Shown here in pieces: positions 1-7,667 of a stretch of 16,333 nucleotides of DNA (its first letter is position 1; each line of letters begins with the position of its first letter). Both the position numbers and the translations under genes were made by a program. Origin of the DNA: Geobacter sp. (GTDB lineage: Bacteria > Desulfobacterota > Desulfuromonadia > Geobacterales > Geobacteraceae); NCBI GenBank assembly GCA_003857395.1, contig RPRC01000156.1, positions 1-16,333 on the forward strand, written 5' to 3'. The notes under the pieces were generated by a model. That model did not search any database. It saw only the letters and a list, made by a program, of their open reading frames with translations, and was not told the DNA's origin.

Positions 1-951
1 CGCCAGCCTTCTCTCCGTTATGTCCCGGAAGTAGCTGAGCACGGCCTGCTGTCCTTCGAACTGGATTACTCGTGCCTTCACCTCCGTGGGAATGATTCTA
101 CCGTCGCTGGCCACCGTAGTAGTCTCGAATACCAGCGAACCATGCATGAGAACTTCATCCATTTTTTCAGAAATTCCGGATGATTGATCTTGTGGGGACA
201 GATCGCGAGGCTGCAGCTCCATCAGTTGTTGACGACTGTAGCCGAGCCATTGGCTTGCCATCTCATTCGCCTCAAGGAGGCCGCCGTCAGGGAGGTGGAT
301 GAAAATGGCGTCGGGGGCATTGTCGAAGAGCATTCTGAACTTTCGCTCCGAATGAGCCAAACGTTCCTCCATGCCTTTCTGTACGGTAATGTCCCGCACG
401 ATCTCAATGCCGGCAATGATGGTCCCCTGGCTGTCCCGTATCGGTGATGCCGTGAGATGGTACCAGTGGTCGGACTCCCCGTCGCAGATGTATCGTTCCG
501 CCTTGTGAATTTTTCCGTCGGCGAAGGCTTCCTTGAGAGGGCAGTCTTCGCATGGTTCGGTTTTACCTCCATAGGCCGCGAAGCAGTGCTCTCCTTTGAA
601 ATCCCCCACCATTTCCTTGAGGATGTGGTTCTGGTAGATGATTCGGAACTCGGTGTCATGAACGGAGATACCGTCGCCGATCGCCAGTATCATGGCTTCA
701 TACCGGGCCCTTTCCCCCTCGATGGTATCCTGGATTGCCAGCAACTTTCTGATGTGATAGCGAACCAGCAGGTAGAGACCGAACGAAGTCAGGGCGACAT
801 AGGCAAGGCCCTTGGCAATCTCCAGCCAGATTATTTTTGTTGTGACATCGAAAAGATGGATGAGGAGAGTATCGGAAAGAAAAATCCAGGCAGCACCGAA
901 AATAGCATAGGCAGTGACGATGCTGAGCGGGATCCTGTTTTTCGGGTACAT
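1..951 (-). CDS. Membrane-anchored PAS-domain sensor protein, N-terminal part (probable sensor kinase)
   Basis: An open frame of 317 codons runs leftward from an ATG at 949-951 to the window edge without a stop, so the C-terminus is missing. The start is supported by GGGAGG a few bases upstream on the minus strand. Two hydrophobic helices (about residues 10-30 and 43-64) enclose a short loop. A linker and a first PAS domain (about 84-190) follow, then a second PAS domain (about 203-313) opening with FRMLFDNAPDAIF and ending with the typical DITERR motif. The first PAS contains three clustered cysteines (C123, C134, C137; the last two as CEDC), a pattern seen in many deltaproteobacterial PAS domains that could bind metal or sense redox. 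PAS proteins of this build usually continue into a histidine kinase or GGDEF module, but the output domain lies outside the window. The gene is transcribed away from bcp and nuo, and nothing seen here links it to complex I. Confidence 0.9.
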   Translation of the reverse strand, partial: MYPKNRIPLSIVTAYAIFGAAWIFLSDTLLIHLFDVTTKIIWLEIAKGLAYVALTSFGLYLLVRYHIRKLLAIQDTIEGERARYEAMILAIGDGISVHDTEFRIIYQNHILKEMVGDFKGEHCFAAYGGKTEPCEDCPLKEAFADGKIHKAERYICDGESDHWYHLTASPIRDSQGTIIAGIEIVRDITVQKGMEERLAHSERKFRMLFDNAPDAIFIHLPDGGLLEANEMASQWLGYSRQQLMELQPRDLSPQDQSSGISEKMDEVLMHGSLVFETTTVASDGRIIPTEVKARVIQFEGQQAVLSYFRDITERRLA

Positions 952-1074
952 GGGGGCACCTCCCGTGCTTGTACTGGCCTATCGTTTGCATAGTAACTGT
1001 ATCACAGATTTGCTTCGGGTCATGTGACACTCATAAGAAAAATTATGGATATTTCCGGAACCAATTTTTATACC

Positions 1075-1102
1075 TTGAAATCCTGTTATTCTCGCCTAAA
1101 AT
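1075..1102 (+). promoter_or_regulatory. Candidate sigma-70 promoter for bcp
   Basis: TTGAAA (1075-1080) and TAAAAT (1097-1102) are separated by 16 bp, each matching its consensus hexamer at five of six positions. They lie in a distinctly AT-rich patch in an otherwise GC-rich window. The site is about 95 bp upstream of the bcp start, so transcription would begin near 1110. I see no other convincing promoter before nuoA, so it may also feed the nuo operon. The rest of the 952-1197 spacer shows no gene; the divergent promoter for the PAS gene must lie there but I could not identify it. Confidence 0.5.
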
Positions 1103-1197
1103 TATACGATTGTCTTTGCCGTGTACTGAAGAAGTGGGGGAATGAGAGTTTCTTCACTGACAGAGACAACTTTTCATTGTGCAAAAGGAGATGGCAG

Positions 1198-1665
1198 ATG
1201 GCTTCACTGGAAGGAAAGAAGGCTCCGGATTTCGAGCTGGAGGGAAGTGACGGCAAAAAGCATACTTTACGCGACTACAGCGGAAAAACAGTTGTTATCT
1301 ATTTCTATCCGAAGGATAATACCCCCGGATGTACGAAGGAAGCCTGCGGTTTTCGGGATCTTCACCAGGATCTGCAAAAGCTGGAGGTGGCACTGCTGGG
1401 CGTCAGTAAAGACAGTCTCAAGTCCCATGACAAGTTCATCCGCGATTTCGGCCTTCCCTTTGTGCTGCTTTCCGATCCTGATGCAAAGATGATGCAGGCC
1501 TACGGTGCATTCGGGGAGAAGGTCATGTACGGCAAAAAAACCATGGGGACGATCCGCTCAACGGTTGTGGTCGGTCCGGACGGCATGGTGGTCAAACACT
1601 GGCAGACGGTGAAAAAAGCCGAGGATCATCCGTCGGTTGTGGTGGATTTCCTCAGGGAGAGATAA
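1198..1665 (+). CDS. bcp: Thioredoxin-dependent thiol peroxidase, Bcp/PrxQ family
   Basis: This is a cytosolic peroxiredoxin that reduces hydrogen peroxide and organic hydroperoxides using thioredoxin. The chosen ATG at 1198 gives 155 aa, the usual length for the family, and has AAAGGAG 7 bp upstream. An in-frame start at 1024 would add 58 residues without family character. The peroxidatic site reads YPKDNTPGCTKEACGFRD, with C45 as peroxidatic cysteine and C50 five residues later as the resolving cysteine of the atypical two-Cys PrxQ type. The N-terminal APDFELEGSDG and the later LSDPDA segments are also typical. It lies 71 bp before nuoA on the same strand and I see no hairpin-plus-T-run between them, so readthrough into nuo is possible. 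An antioxidant role beside a respiratory operon is sensible but is inference. Confidence 0.95.
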   Translation: MASLEGKKAPDFELEGSDGKKHTLRDYSGKTVVIYFYPKDNTPGCTKEACGFRDLHQDLQKLEVALLGVSKDSLKSHDKFIRDFGLPFVLLSDPDAKMMQAYGAFGEKVMYGKKTMGTIRSTVVVGPDGMVVKHWQTVKKAEDHPSVVVDFLRER

Positions 1666-1736
1666 GGTCGTTACTTCCAAGGACAAGGCTTTTTTGCTTT
1701 CCCGGGGCGGCGAACTGAACAGGTAAGGAGATTATC

Positions 1737-2162
1737 TTGACGGCAGCCTCAGGACCAGCCATAACCGGACAACTGTCCACAGTTGCAGAGCTTTTCCCCC
1801 TTGTGGTCTATACGGCCATGGCCGTACTCCTGGTGGGAGGGCTGCTGCTTGGGGCTTGGTGGTTGGGGGAAAAGCGCACGGGAGCCAGTAAGGGAGCAGC
1901 GTACGAGTCAGGAGTTCTTCCTTCCGGCTCGGCCCGCCTGGCCTATCCGGTGCCCTTTTACCTGGTGGCCATTTTCTTCATCGTTTTTGATGTGGAGTCG
2001 GTTTTCATCTTCATCTGGGCGGTGGCCTGGGACCTGCTCGGCATCCCGGGACTTATCCACATTACCGTGTTCATCACCGTACTTCTGCTGGGGTTGCTCT
2101 GGCTCTGGCGCAAGGGCGGGTTGGACTGGGGGCCGAAGAAGCGTGAAGCAGTGAAACAGTGA
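1737..2162 (+). CDS. nuoA: NADH-quinone oxidoreductase subunit A
   Basis: NuoA is a small membrane subunit at the junction of the peripheral and membrane arms. The frame encodes 141 aa with three membrane helices (about residues 20-44, 72-96 and 100-124). Family motifs are KGAAYESGVLPSGSARL in the cytoplasmic quinone-gate loop and PFYLVAIFFIVFDVESVF, which holds the conserved acidic residues of helix 2. The start is a TTG at 1737, chosen because AAGGAG at 1725-1730 sits 6 bp upstream; the next in-frame ATG, at 1819, would remove part of helix 1. The last codons and the stop (about 2148-2162) already have the sequence of the heptamer repeat that follows, so the repeat seems to have supplied the extreme C-terminus. 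Confidence 0.94.
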   Translation: MTAASGPAITGQLSTVAELFPLVVYTAMAVLLVGGLLLGAWWLGEKRTGASKGAAYESGVLPSGSARLAYPVPFYLVAIFFIVFDVESVFIFIWAVAWDLLGIPGLIHITVFITVLLLGLLWLWRKGGLDWGPKKREAVKQ

Positions 2163-2305
2163 ACAGGGAACAGAGAACAGGGGACAGAGGACAGGGAACA
2201 GAGAACCGCAAGCATCGAATCCTGAACTCTGTACCCTGCACCCTGTACCCTGCACCCTGTACCCTGCACCCTGAACCTTAAACCCTGACCTTCGAACCTC
2301 GAACT
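2161..2305. repeat. Inverted heptanucleotide-repeat spacer element 1
   Basis: The nuoA-nuoBCD spacer is built almost entirely of 7-bp units. From 2161 to 2202 there are six units of the form GRACAGR, with a degenerate seventh to 2209. From 2222 to 2305 there are twelve more, beginning CTGAACT and then alternating CTGTACC and CTGCACC three times, before decaying through CTGAACC, TTAAACC and TCGAACC. The right-hand units are the reverse complement family of the left-hand ones (CAGG/CCTG core), so the two arms form a long imperfect inverted repeat around a 12-base centre (2210-2221). In RNA this would fold into a purine-rich/pyrimidine-rich hairpin. The element ends 8 bp before the nuoBCD start and leaves that gene without a clear Shine-Dalgarno sequence. 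There are no spacers between units, so it is not a CRISPR. Confidence 0.9.
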
Positions 2306-2313
2306 GAGATTCT

Positions 2314-4695
2314 ATGCCCGAACAGGAAACCATCTCACATCCCGATATCCTCTTGACCCACCTGGATGATCTTATCAACTGGGGGCGGGCCAATTCCCTC
2401 TGGCCGATGTTCTTTGGCCTGTCCTGCTGTTTTGTTGAAATGATGACCTCTTTTACTTCCCGGTACGATATTTCCCGTTTCGGTGCCGAAGTACTGCGCG
2501 GCACCCCCCGCGAGGCCGACCTGATGGTGATAGCGGGGACGGTTTTCAAGAAGATGGCGCCGTCGGTGTTGCGTCTCTATGAACAGATGGCCGAGCCCCG
2601 CTGGGTTATCTCCATGGGCAGCTGCGCGAATTCCGGCGGCATGTATGATGTGTACAGTGTGGTTCAGGGTGTTAATCAGATTCTGCCGGTGGATGTCTAT
2701 GTGCCCGGCTGTCCGCCCCGGCCGGAGGCCTTCCTCCAGGGACTGATGCAGCTCCAGGAAAAGATCCGTCGTGAGGAACGTCCGGCACGTTCCGTGTTTC
2801 ATCTTGGTGGCGGGACCCAGGGGACCACTGCTCCGGTACTCACGGACGGGGAAAGCAAGTCACGGGATACGCGAGGTCCGGGTATGGAGGCGATCGCCAT
2901 CCGCGGTGCTTCGGTGACGCATCCGAAGTTCTGGATGCCCAGATCAGACGAGATGTGGCGACCCCCCGCGTCCCGGCTGCCTTTTCCGCCCTTCGGTCTT
3001 GAGGGTGAGCTGGAGGCGGCCTTCAATGGCCGGGTGAGCGAGGATGTACGTGCCACCGACATGCCCACCTACCGGGTGCCTCCCGACCTGGTGCCGGAGG
3101 TGCTGAACTACCTGAAAAATCGCAACGGCACGTCCTTTGGCCGGCTAGAGGACATTGCTGCCGTTGATGATTCCCTTCGCCGTCAGCGGGGAGATCACCA
3201 GGACTTCACCCTCAATTACCACCTCCTTTCCTTTGATGTTCCCGGTCACCTGCGGATCAAGACCGAGCTCGCAGGCAGCTACCCTGAACTACCTACAATT
3301 ACGGACATCTGGCCTGTAGCATCCTGGTATGAGCGGGAGGTGTTCGACATGTTTGGTATCCGTTTTTCCGGCCACCGGGATCTTCGCCGCATCCTGATGC
3401 CCCACGATTGGGAAGGACATCCCTTGCGTAAGGAGCATCCCTTCCGCGCCACCGAGATGGCTCCCTATACCACGGAGGATGCCCGCCGTCACCAGCCGCT
3501 GCCGGCAGAGGATTTCTTCGACCGGGTTGACGATGAGACCCTGATCCTCAACCTGGGCCCTCAGCATCCCGGTACGCACGGAATTCTCCGGGTGGTTCTC
3601 AAGTTGGATGGCGAACAGGTGGTCGACGTGGACACCGATATCGGCTACCATCATCGTGGCGCGGAAAAGATGGCGGAGCGCCAGTCGTGGAGCCAGTTCC
3701 TGCCGTACACGGACCGTATCGACTATCTGGCCGGGGTGCAGAACAATCTTGCCTATGTCGGTTCGGTGGAGAAGCTCTGCAGCATAACCGTTCCGGAGCG
3801 GGCGGTCGTTATCCGGGTGATGCTGGCCGAGCTGTTTCGCATCGCCAGCCATCTGGTTTGGCTCGGCACTTTTGCCGCCGACCTGGGAGCCATGACCCCG
3901 GTTTTTTACACCTTTACCGACCGGGAGAAAATCTTCGAAATTGTCGAGATGATCACCGGCGGACGCATGCACCCGGCCTGGTTCCGCATCGGCGGCGTTG
4001 CCGACGACCTTCCCGAGGGCTGGGAGGGGCCGGTTCGCGAGTTCCTCCGCTGGATGCCGGGCCGACTTGCGGAATACGAAGGGCTGCTGAGCAATAACCC
4101 GATTTTTACCGCCCGGTTGAAGGGCGTCGGTGTTATCTCGCGGGAAGAGGCGATGGCCTGGGGAATGTCCGGACCAAACCTGCGGGCCTGCGGTTTCGAT
4201 TGGGATCTGCGGAAGAAAATCCCCTATGGCGGCTATGATGCGTTTGATTTCGAGGTGGCGGTTGCCGAGGGTGGCGATTGTTATGCCCGCTACCTGGTAC
4301 GGGTCGAGGAGATTAAGCAGTCGCTGAGGATTGTGGCGCAGGCGTTGAAAAACATGCCGGAAGGTCGCTGGATCACCGACGATTACCGCTATGTCCTGCC
4401 AAAGAAGAAGGATGCGCTTCAGGATATCGAGTCGCTGATCCACCACTTTGTCAACGCAACACGGGGGATGGCCCCGCCGAAGGGGGAGACCTATTCCTCC
4501 ATCGAGGCTCCGAAGGGTGAATATGGGTATTTTGTTGTCTCCGAAGGGCTCAATGTGCCGTATCGTGTTCGAATCCGTACCCCGAGCTTTGCCCATATGC
4601 AGGTGCTGCCGCAGCTGAGCCGAGGGGGACTGGTGGCGGATCTGCTGGCTGTGCTGGGGTCGATAGACTTTGTGCTGGCGGACCTGGACCGCTAG
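2314..4695 (+). CDS. nuoBCD: NADH-quinone oxidoreductase fused subunits B/C/D
   Basis: One 793-residue chain carries three complex I subunits that form the connecting quinone-reducing module. Residues about 10-160 are NuoB, with the N2 cluster ligands C38, C39 ([10 protein letters not shown]), C104 (MGSCANSGG) and C133 ([10 protein letters not shown]). Residues about 160-255 are a proline-rich linker. Residues about 256-378 are NuoC, ending in the [14 protein letters not shown] and LRKEHPF motifs. Residues about 408-793 are NuoD, starting [14 protein letters not shown] (quinone-site loop), followed by [10 protein letters not shown] and ending [11 protein letters not shown] as expected. Separate B, C and D genes, or a CD fusion, are the common states; the triple fusion is known from Geobacter relatives. 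The start ATG at 2314 lies just after heptamer-repeat element 1 and has only a weak GAG upstream. Confidence 0.97.
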   Translation: MPEQETISHPDILLTHLDDLINWGRANSLWPMFFGLSCCFVEMMTSFTSRYDISRFGAEVLRGTPREADLMVIAGTVFKKMAPSVLRLYEQMAEPRWVISMGSCANSGGMYDVYSVVQGVNQILPVDVYVPGCPPRPEAFLQGLMQLQEKIRREERPARSVFHLGGGTQGTTAPVLTDGESKSRDTRGPGMEAIAIRGASVTHPKFWMPRSDEMWRPPASRLPFPPFGLEGELEAAFNGRVSEDVRATDMPTYRVPPDLVPEVLNYLKNRNGTSFGRLEDIAAVDDSLRRQRGDHQDFTLNYHLLSFDVPGHLRIKTELAGSYPELPTITDIWPVASWYEREVFDMFGIRFSGHRDLRRILMPHDWEGHPLRKEHPFRATEMAPYTTEDARRHQPLPAEDFFDRVDDETLILNLGPQHPGTHGILRVVLKLDGEQVVDVDTDIGYHHRGAEKMAERQSWSQFLPYTDRIDYLAGVQNNLAYVGSVEKLCSITVPERAVVIRVMLAELFRIASHLVWLGTFAADLGAMTPVFYTFTDREKIFEIVEMITGGRMHPAWFRIGGVADDLPEGWEGPVREFLRWMPGRLAEYEGLLSNNPIFTARLKGVGVISREEAMAWGMSGPNLRACGFDWDLRKKIPYGGYDAFDFEVAVAEGGDCYARYLVRVEEIKQSLRIVAQALKNMPEGRWITDDYRYVLPKKKDALQDIESLIHHFVNATRGMAPPKGETYSSIEAPKGEYGYFVVSEGLNVPYRVRIRTPSFAHMQVLPQLSRGGLVADLLAVLGSIDFVLADLDR

Positions 4696-4738
4696 CGGTC
4701 CGGGTTTCCGTACTTCTGAATTTGACGAAAAAGGCCCC

Positions 4739-5218
4739 ATGATCATCTTTCTCTGGACGCTTTCCATTCTTCTCCTGCTGGCAGGAATTGCCGGCACGAT
4801 CCTGCCAATTCTGCCCGGCATACCGCTGGTGTTTTTCGGACTGGTTACGGCGGCTTGGATTGACGATTTTCAGCGGGTCGGCTGGGAAGTGCTGGCTTTC
4901 CTGGCTGTTGTAACGGTCCTTTCCCAAGTGATCGATCTGCTGGCAACGGCCAAGGGGGCGCAGAAGATGGGGGCGGGACGCATCGCCCTCCTGGGAGCAA
5001 CTGCCGGCCTGGTGGTCGGTCTGTTTTTCGGTCTTCCCGGTCTGATCGTTGGCCCGTTTTTAGGTGCCTTTCTCGGTGAATACCTGATCAAGGGGAATAT
5101 TCTGCAGTCGGGAAAAGCAGGTTTTGGCACCTGGCTCGGCCTTCTCTGCGGAGTGGCTCTGAAACTGGTCGTGGTAGTTGTCATGCTAGGGGTTTTCATC
5201 GCCGCCTATTTTCTGTAA
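4739..5218 (+). CDS. DUF456 family integral membrane protein
   Basis: The frame encodes 159 aa, almost wholly hydrophobic, with about four to five membrane segments. Family-style motifs are AGIAGTILPILPGIPLVFFG near the N-terminus and a glycine-rich stretch, about residues 76-120, with PGLIVGPFLGAFLGE, followed by a final helix after GVALK. These match DUF456, a family of unknown function. The start ATG at 4739 has AAAAAGG about 4 bp upstream; an extension to 4670 would overlap the end of nuoBCD and is less likely. It lies 43 bp after nuoBCD and 46 bp before nuoE on the same strand, so it is almost certainly cotranscribed. A role in complex I assembly or in the membrane is possible from position alone, but no sequence feature shows it. 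Confidence 0.88.
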   Translation: MIIFLWTLSILLLLAGIAGTILPILPGIPLVFFGLVTAAWIDDFQRVGWEVLAFLAVVTVLSQVIDLLATAKGAQKMGAGRIALLGATAGLVVGLFFGLPGLIVGPFLGAFLGEYLIKGNILQSGKAGFGTWLGLLCGVALKLVVVVVMLGVFIAAYFL

Positions 5219-5252
5219 AATTGATTAACCGGCATCGGCAGGCTCAGCAGAA

Positions 5253-5258
5253 AAAGGA
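5253..5258 (+). promoter_or_regulatory. Ribosome binding site deciding the nuoE start
   Basis: AAGGAT, within AAAAAGGATT, ends 6 bp before ATG 5265 but directly abuts an in-frame TTG at 5259. Spacing therefore favours the ATG. Confidence 0.6.
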
Positions 5259-5264
5259 TTGTTC

Positions 5265-5777
5265 ATGATTCCAGAATCACTGAAAAATCAACTGAAGGCC
5301 CGGGTCGCCGAGGCGGTGACCAACCGTGAGGCGGCCGTGGACGTGATGAAGGAGCTGCAGCGCCACTGTGGCTGGTTGACCGACGAGGCGGTGGTCGCGG
5401 CGGCGGAGATTCTAGGCCTGTCGGCCGTGCAAGTGGAAGAGTTGGCTACCTTCTACGAATTGATTTATCGCCGGCCGGTTGGAAAGCGCGTGATCCATGT
5501 CTGTGATTCCATTTCCTGCTGGAGCTGCGGCTGCGATGCCATCCTGGACTATCTGAAAGAGCGTCTAGGTGTTGAGCCGGGGGGCACGACCGCGGATGGC
5601 TGCTTTACCCTTGTCCCCTGTGCTTGTCTGGGAAATTGCGGCGAAGGGCCGACCATGATGATCGGTGATACCCTCTATGGTCTGTTGACTAAAGTTCGGG
5701 TGGATGAGATTCTGGAGCAGGAGCGAAAGGCTGCTGCACTGCTTTCCGATTCTGAGGCCCGGAGAAGTGCGGAATAG
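5265..5777 (+). CDS. nuoE: NADH-quinone oxidoreductase subunit E
   Basis: NuoE is the 24-kDa-type subunit of the NADH-oxidising arm and holds the [2Fe-2S] cluster N1a in a thioredoxin-like fold. The 170-aa product has the expected helical N-terminus (residues 1-70, with the typical LATFYE segment) followed by the ferredoxin domain. The ligands are C80 and C85 (VCDSISC) and C121 and C125 (CLGNCGEGP), in canonical spacing. Extra cysteines at 88, 90, 113 and 119 surround the site; these are more than I would expect and could allow disulfides. Length is normal for the family. It stands directly before nuoF, its partner in the flavoprotein module, with 36 bp between them. Confidence 0.96.
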   Translation: MIPESLKNQLKARVAEAVTNREAAVDVMKELQRHCGWLTDEAVVAAAEILGLSAVQVEELATFYELIYRRPVGKRVIHVCDSISCWSCGCDAILDYLKERLGVEPGGTTADGCFTLVPCACLGNCGEGPTMMIGDTLYGLLTKVRVDEILEQERKAAALLSDSEARRSAE

Positions 5778-5813
5778 ATTCTGAAAAAATTCAACAGCAC
5801 GTATCGAGTCGAA

Positions 5814-7079
5814 ATGGAAAGTGTCCTTTTACCACCGGACAGATCTGACACACCGGTAGCTTTTGCCGACTATTGTGCGGCAGGAGGCTTCGTGGCCCTG
5901 AAACGTGCCCTCTGTGAACTTTCGCCCCTTGAGGTGCAACAACTGGTCATCGACTCCGGGCTGCGCGGCAGGGGAGGGGCCGGATTTCCGACCGGTAAAA
6001 AGTGGTCCTTCGTGCCGCGCGACCTGCCGGGACCCCGCTATCTCATCTGCAACAGCGACGAGATGGAACCGGGAACCTATAAGGACCGCGTCCTGCTTGA
6101 GCATAATCCCTGGCTGCTGGTGGAAGGACTGATCCTGGCAGCCTACGTTCTTGGAGTTCACCATGCTTTCATCTTCATTCGGCGAGGCTATGAGACCCCG
6201 GCGGGGAATCTGCGGCAAGCCCTTGCCGAGGCGGAGCGGGCTGGATTTCTTGGTGACAATATCCTCGACAGCGGTTTTTCCCTGAAGATCGATCTCCATG
6301 TTTCAGCGGGCCGCTATATCTGCGGTGAGGAAACCGCCCTGATGAATGCCTTGGAGGGGAAGCGGGCTAATCCGCGGAGTAAACCGCCTTTCCCGGCGGT
6401 CAAGGGTCTCTGGGGTGGTCCGACAGTGGTCAACAACGTGGAGACCTTGTCCAACATTCCATCCATCATCCGAAACGGTCCGGAATGGTTCCGGGGACTG
6501 GCCGCCATTCCCGAAGCTGCAGGCAACAAGCTTTTCTGTTTCAGCGGCCATGTGCGCAACAGGATTTGTGTGGAACTCCCCCTGGGCATGACCCTTGGGG
6601 AGATGCTTGACGGACCGGCCGGCGGCATGGACCCGGGACGAAAATTCAAGGCCTGCATCCCGGGCGGTGCCTCTACCCCTTTCTTTACACCACAGCACCT
6701 TTCCGTACCGATGGAATTCGACTGTGTGGCCAAGGCCGGTTCCCGTCTCGGCACCGGTGCGGTCATTTTCTTCGATGAACGGACTTGCATGGTTGCCGCC
6801 ACCCTGAATCTGATCAGTTTTTATGCCCGGGAATCGTGCGGTTGGTGTACCCCTTGCCGCGAGGGACTCCCCTTTGTCCGGGAAGTTCTGACACGGATCG
6901 AACACGGGATGGGGGTGCCGGAAGATATCGAAATTCTCCGGGAGCATGTGAAGTTTCTGAGTTTTTCCTTCTGTCCGCTCGCTCCGGGGGCGATGGGTCC
7001 GGTGGATGGGCTCCTGCGACATTTTGAAGAGGAGATTCGTGAGCATATCGCAAAAAGGTGCTGTCCCTTCAGAAAATAA
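5814..7079 (+). CDS. nuoF: NADH-quinone oxidoreductase subunit F (NADH- and FMN-binding)
   Basis: NuoF oxidises NADH and passes electrons through FMN to cluster N3. The 421-aa product carries the NADH/FMN-site motif GLRGRGGAGFPTGKKW (residues 49-64), the segment SDEMEPGTYKDR (81-92), YICGEETALMNALEGKR (168-184) and the C-terminal [4Fe-4S] ligands C342, C345, C348 (ESCGWCTPCREG) and C387. All expected residues are present and the length is typical. The start ATG at 5814 has only a weak GAG as ribosome binding site. The end is followed by 48 bp and then the V4R gene, rather than nuoG as in standard operons. Confidence 0.97.
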   Translation: MESVLLPPDRSDTPVAFADYCAAGGFVALKRALCELSPLEVQQLVIDSGLRGRGGAGFPTGKKWSFVPRDLPGPRYLICNSDEMEPGTYKDRVLLEHNPWLLVEGLILAAYVLGVHHAFIFIRRGYETPAGNLRQALAEAERAGFLGDNILDSGFSLKIDLHVSAGRYICGEETALMNALEGKRANPRSKPPFPAVKGLWGGPTVVNNVETLSNIPSIIRNGPEWFRGLAAIPEAAGNKLFCFSGHVRNRICVELPLGMTLGEMLDGPAGGMDPGRKFKACIPGGASTPFFTPQHLSVPMEFDCVAKAGSRLGTGAVIFFDERTCMVAATLNLISFYARESCGWCTPCREGLPFVREVLTRIEHGMGVPEDIEILREHVKFLSFSFCPLAPGAMGPVDGLLRHFEEEIREHIAKRCCPFRK

Positions 7080-7127
7080 TAAAGTTTTTCAGCGCTCTGC
7101 AGGATGCAGTGATCGTCAGGAGATTGT

Positions 7128-7667
7128 ATGACCAAAGAAGAACGAACAGCATACCATTTTAAATGGGAGGATTTGGGAGACATTGCCCTGGGTCGGCCAA
7201 ACCTGGGAGATACGACCAAGGTGGCGGTTTACCGCCTGATGCAGTATACCTTGCGGGATGTGCTTGCCACTCGCTATGGCCAGGAAACAGCGTGCGACAT
7301 TTTGCGGGAGGCCGGGAAGCTGGCAGGGACCGAATTTTGCAAAAACTCTCTCAATACGGAACTCGATTTTAACGGTTTTATCGCCGAGCTTCAGGATCAG
7401 TTGAGAATGCTCAATGTCGGAATTCTCCGGGTCGAGAAAGCCAACCTGGAAAATCTGGAACTGGTGATGACGGTGGCTGAGGACCTGGACTGCTCCGGGC
7501 TGCCGGTTTTTGATGAAACGGTCTGCGAATACGATGAGGGCTTCATCGCCGGTGTCCTGCAGGTGTATACCGGCAAGGAGTTTCATGTCAGGGAAGTTGA
7601 TTGCTGGGCAAGCGGAGAGAGGACCTGCCGTTTTGATGCACGACCGGTTGAAGAAAGGTCCTTATGA
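7128..7667 (+). CDS. V4R-domain (4-vinyl-reductase-like) small-ligand sensor protein
   Basis: This is a 179-aa soluble protein with one V4R domain filling the C-terminal half, ending in the diagnostic DCWASGERTCRFDA. C133, E156, C159 and C167 have the spacing C-x22-E-x2-C-x7-C. That equals, as I recall it, the spacing of the zinc ligands in the phenol-sensing domain of MopR (C155, E178, C181, C189), so a structural zinc site beside a small hydrophobic ligand pocket is likely. V4R domains occur in aromatic-sensing XylR/DmpR regulators and in bacteriochlorophyll synthesis, and are related to heme-NO-binding folds. No heme ligand can be assigned here. AGGAG precedes the ATG at good spacing. Its stop overlaps the start of the GGDEF gene (ATGA, 7664-7667), so the two are translationally coupled and probably act together. 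Ligand and direct role in complex I are unknown. Confidence 0.9.
   Translation: MTKEERTAYHFKWEDLGDIALGRPNLGDTTKVAVYRLMQYTLRDVLATRYGQETACDILREAGKLAGTEFCKNSLNTELDFNGFIAELQDQLRMLNVGILRVEKANLENLELVMTVAEDLDCSGLPVFDETVCEYDEGFIAGVLQVYTGKEFHVREVDCWASGERTCRFDARPVEERSL

Noticed and set aside
222..1030. Minus-strand open frames at 222-659 and 698-1030 and plus-strand frames at 184-993
   Set aside because: The true gene here is the PAS sensor in another minus frame running off the edge; these frames give low-complexity, family-less peptides.
1024..1197. N-terminal extension of bcp from ATG 1024
   Set aside because: It includes the promoter-like AT-rich region, has no family match and ignores the good ribosome binding site before 1198.
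1681..1700. Sigma-54 promoter before nuoA (GG ... TTGCT-like)
   Set aside because: The GG and GC dinucleotides are not at the required separation in any alignment I tried.
2161..2305. CRISPR array in the nuoA-nuoBCD spacer
   Set aside because: Units are 7 bp with no spacers and there are no cas genes nearby.
3289..4821. A 510-codon open frame on the minus strand opposite nuoBCD
   Set aside because: It lies antisense to clear NuoC/NuoD coding sequence, has no recognisable domain and is a GC-bias shadow frame.
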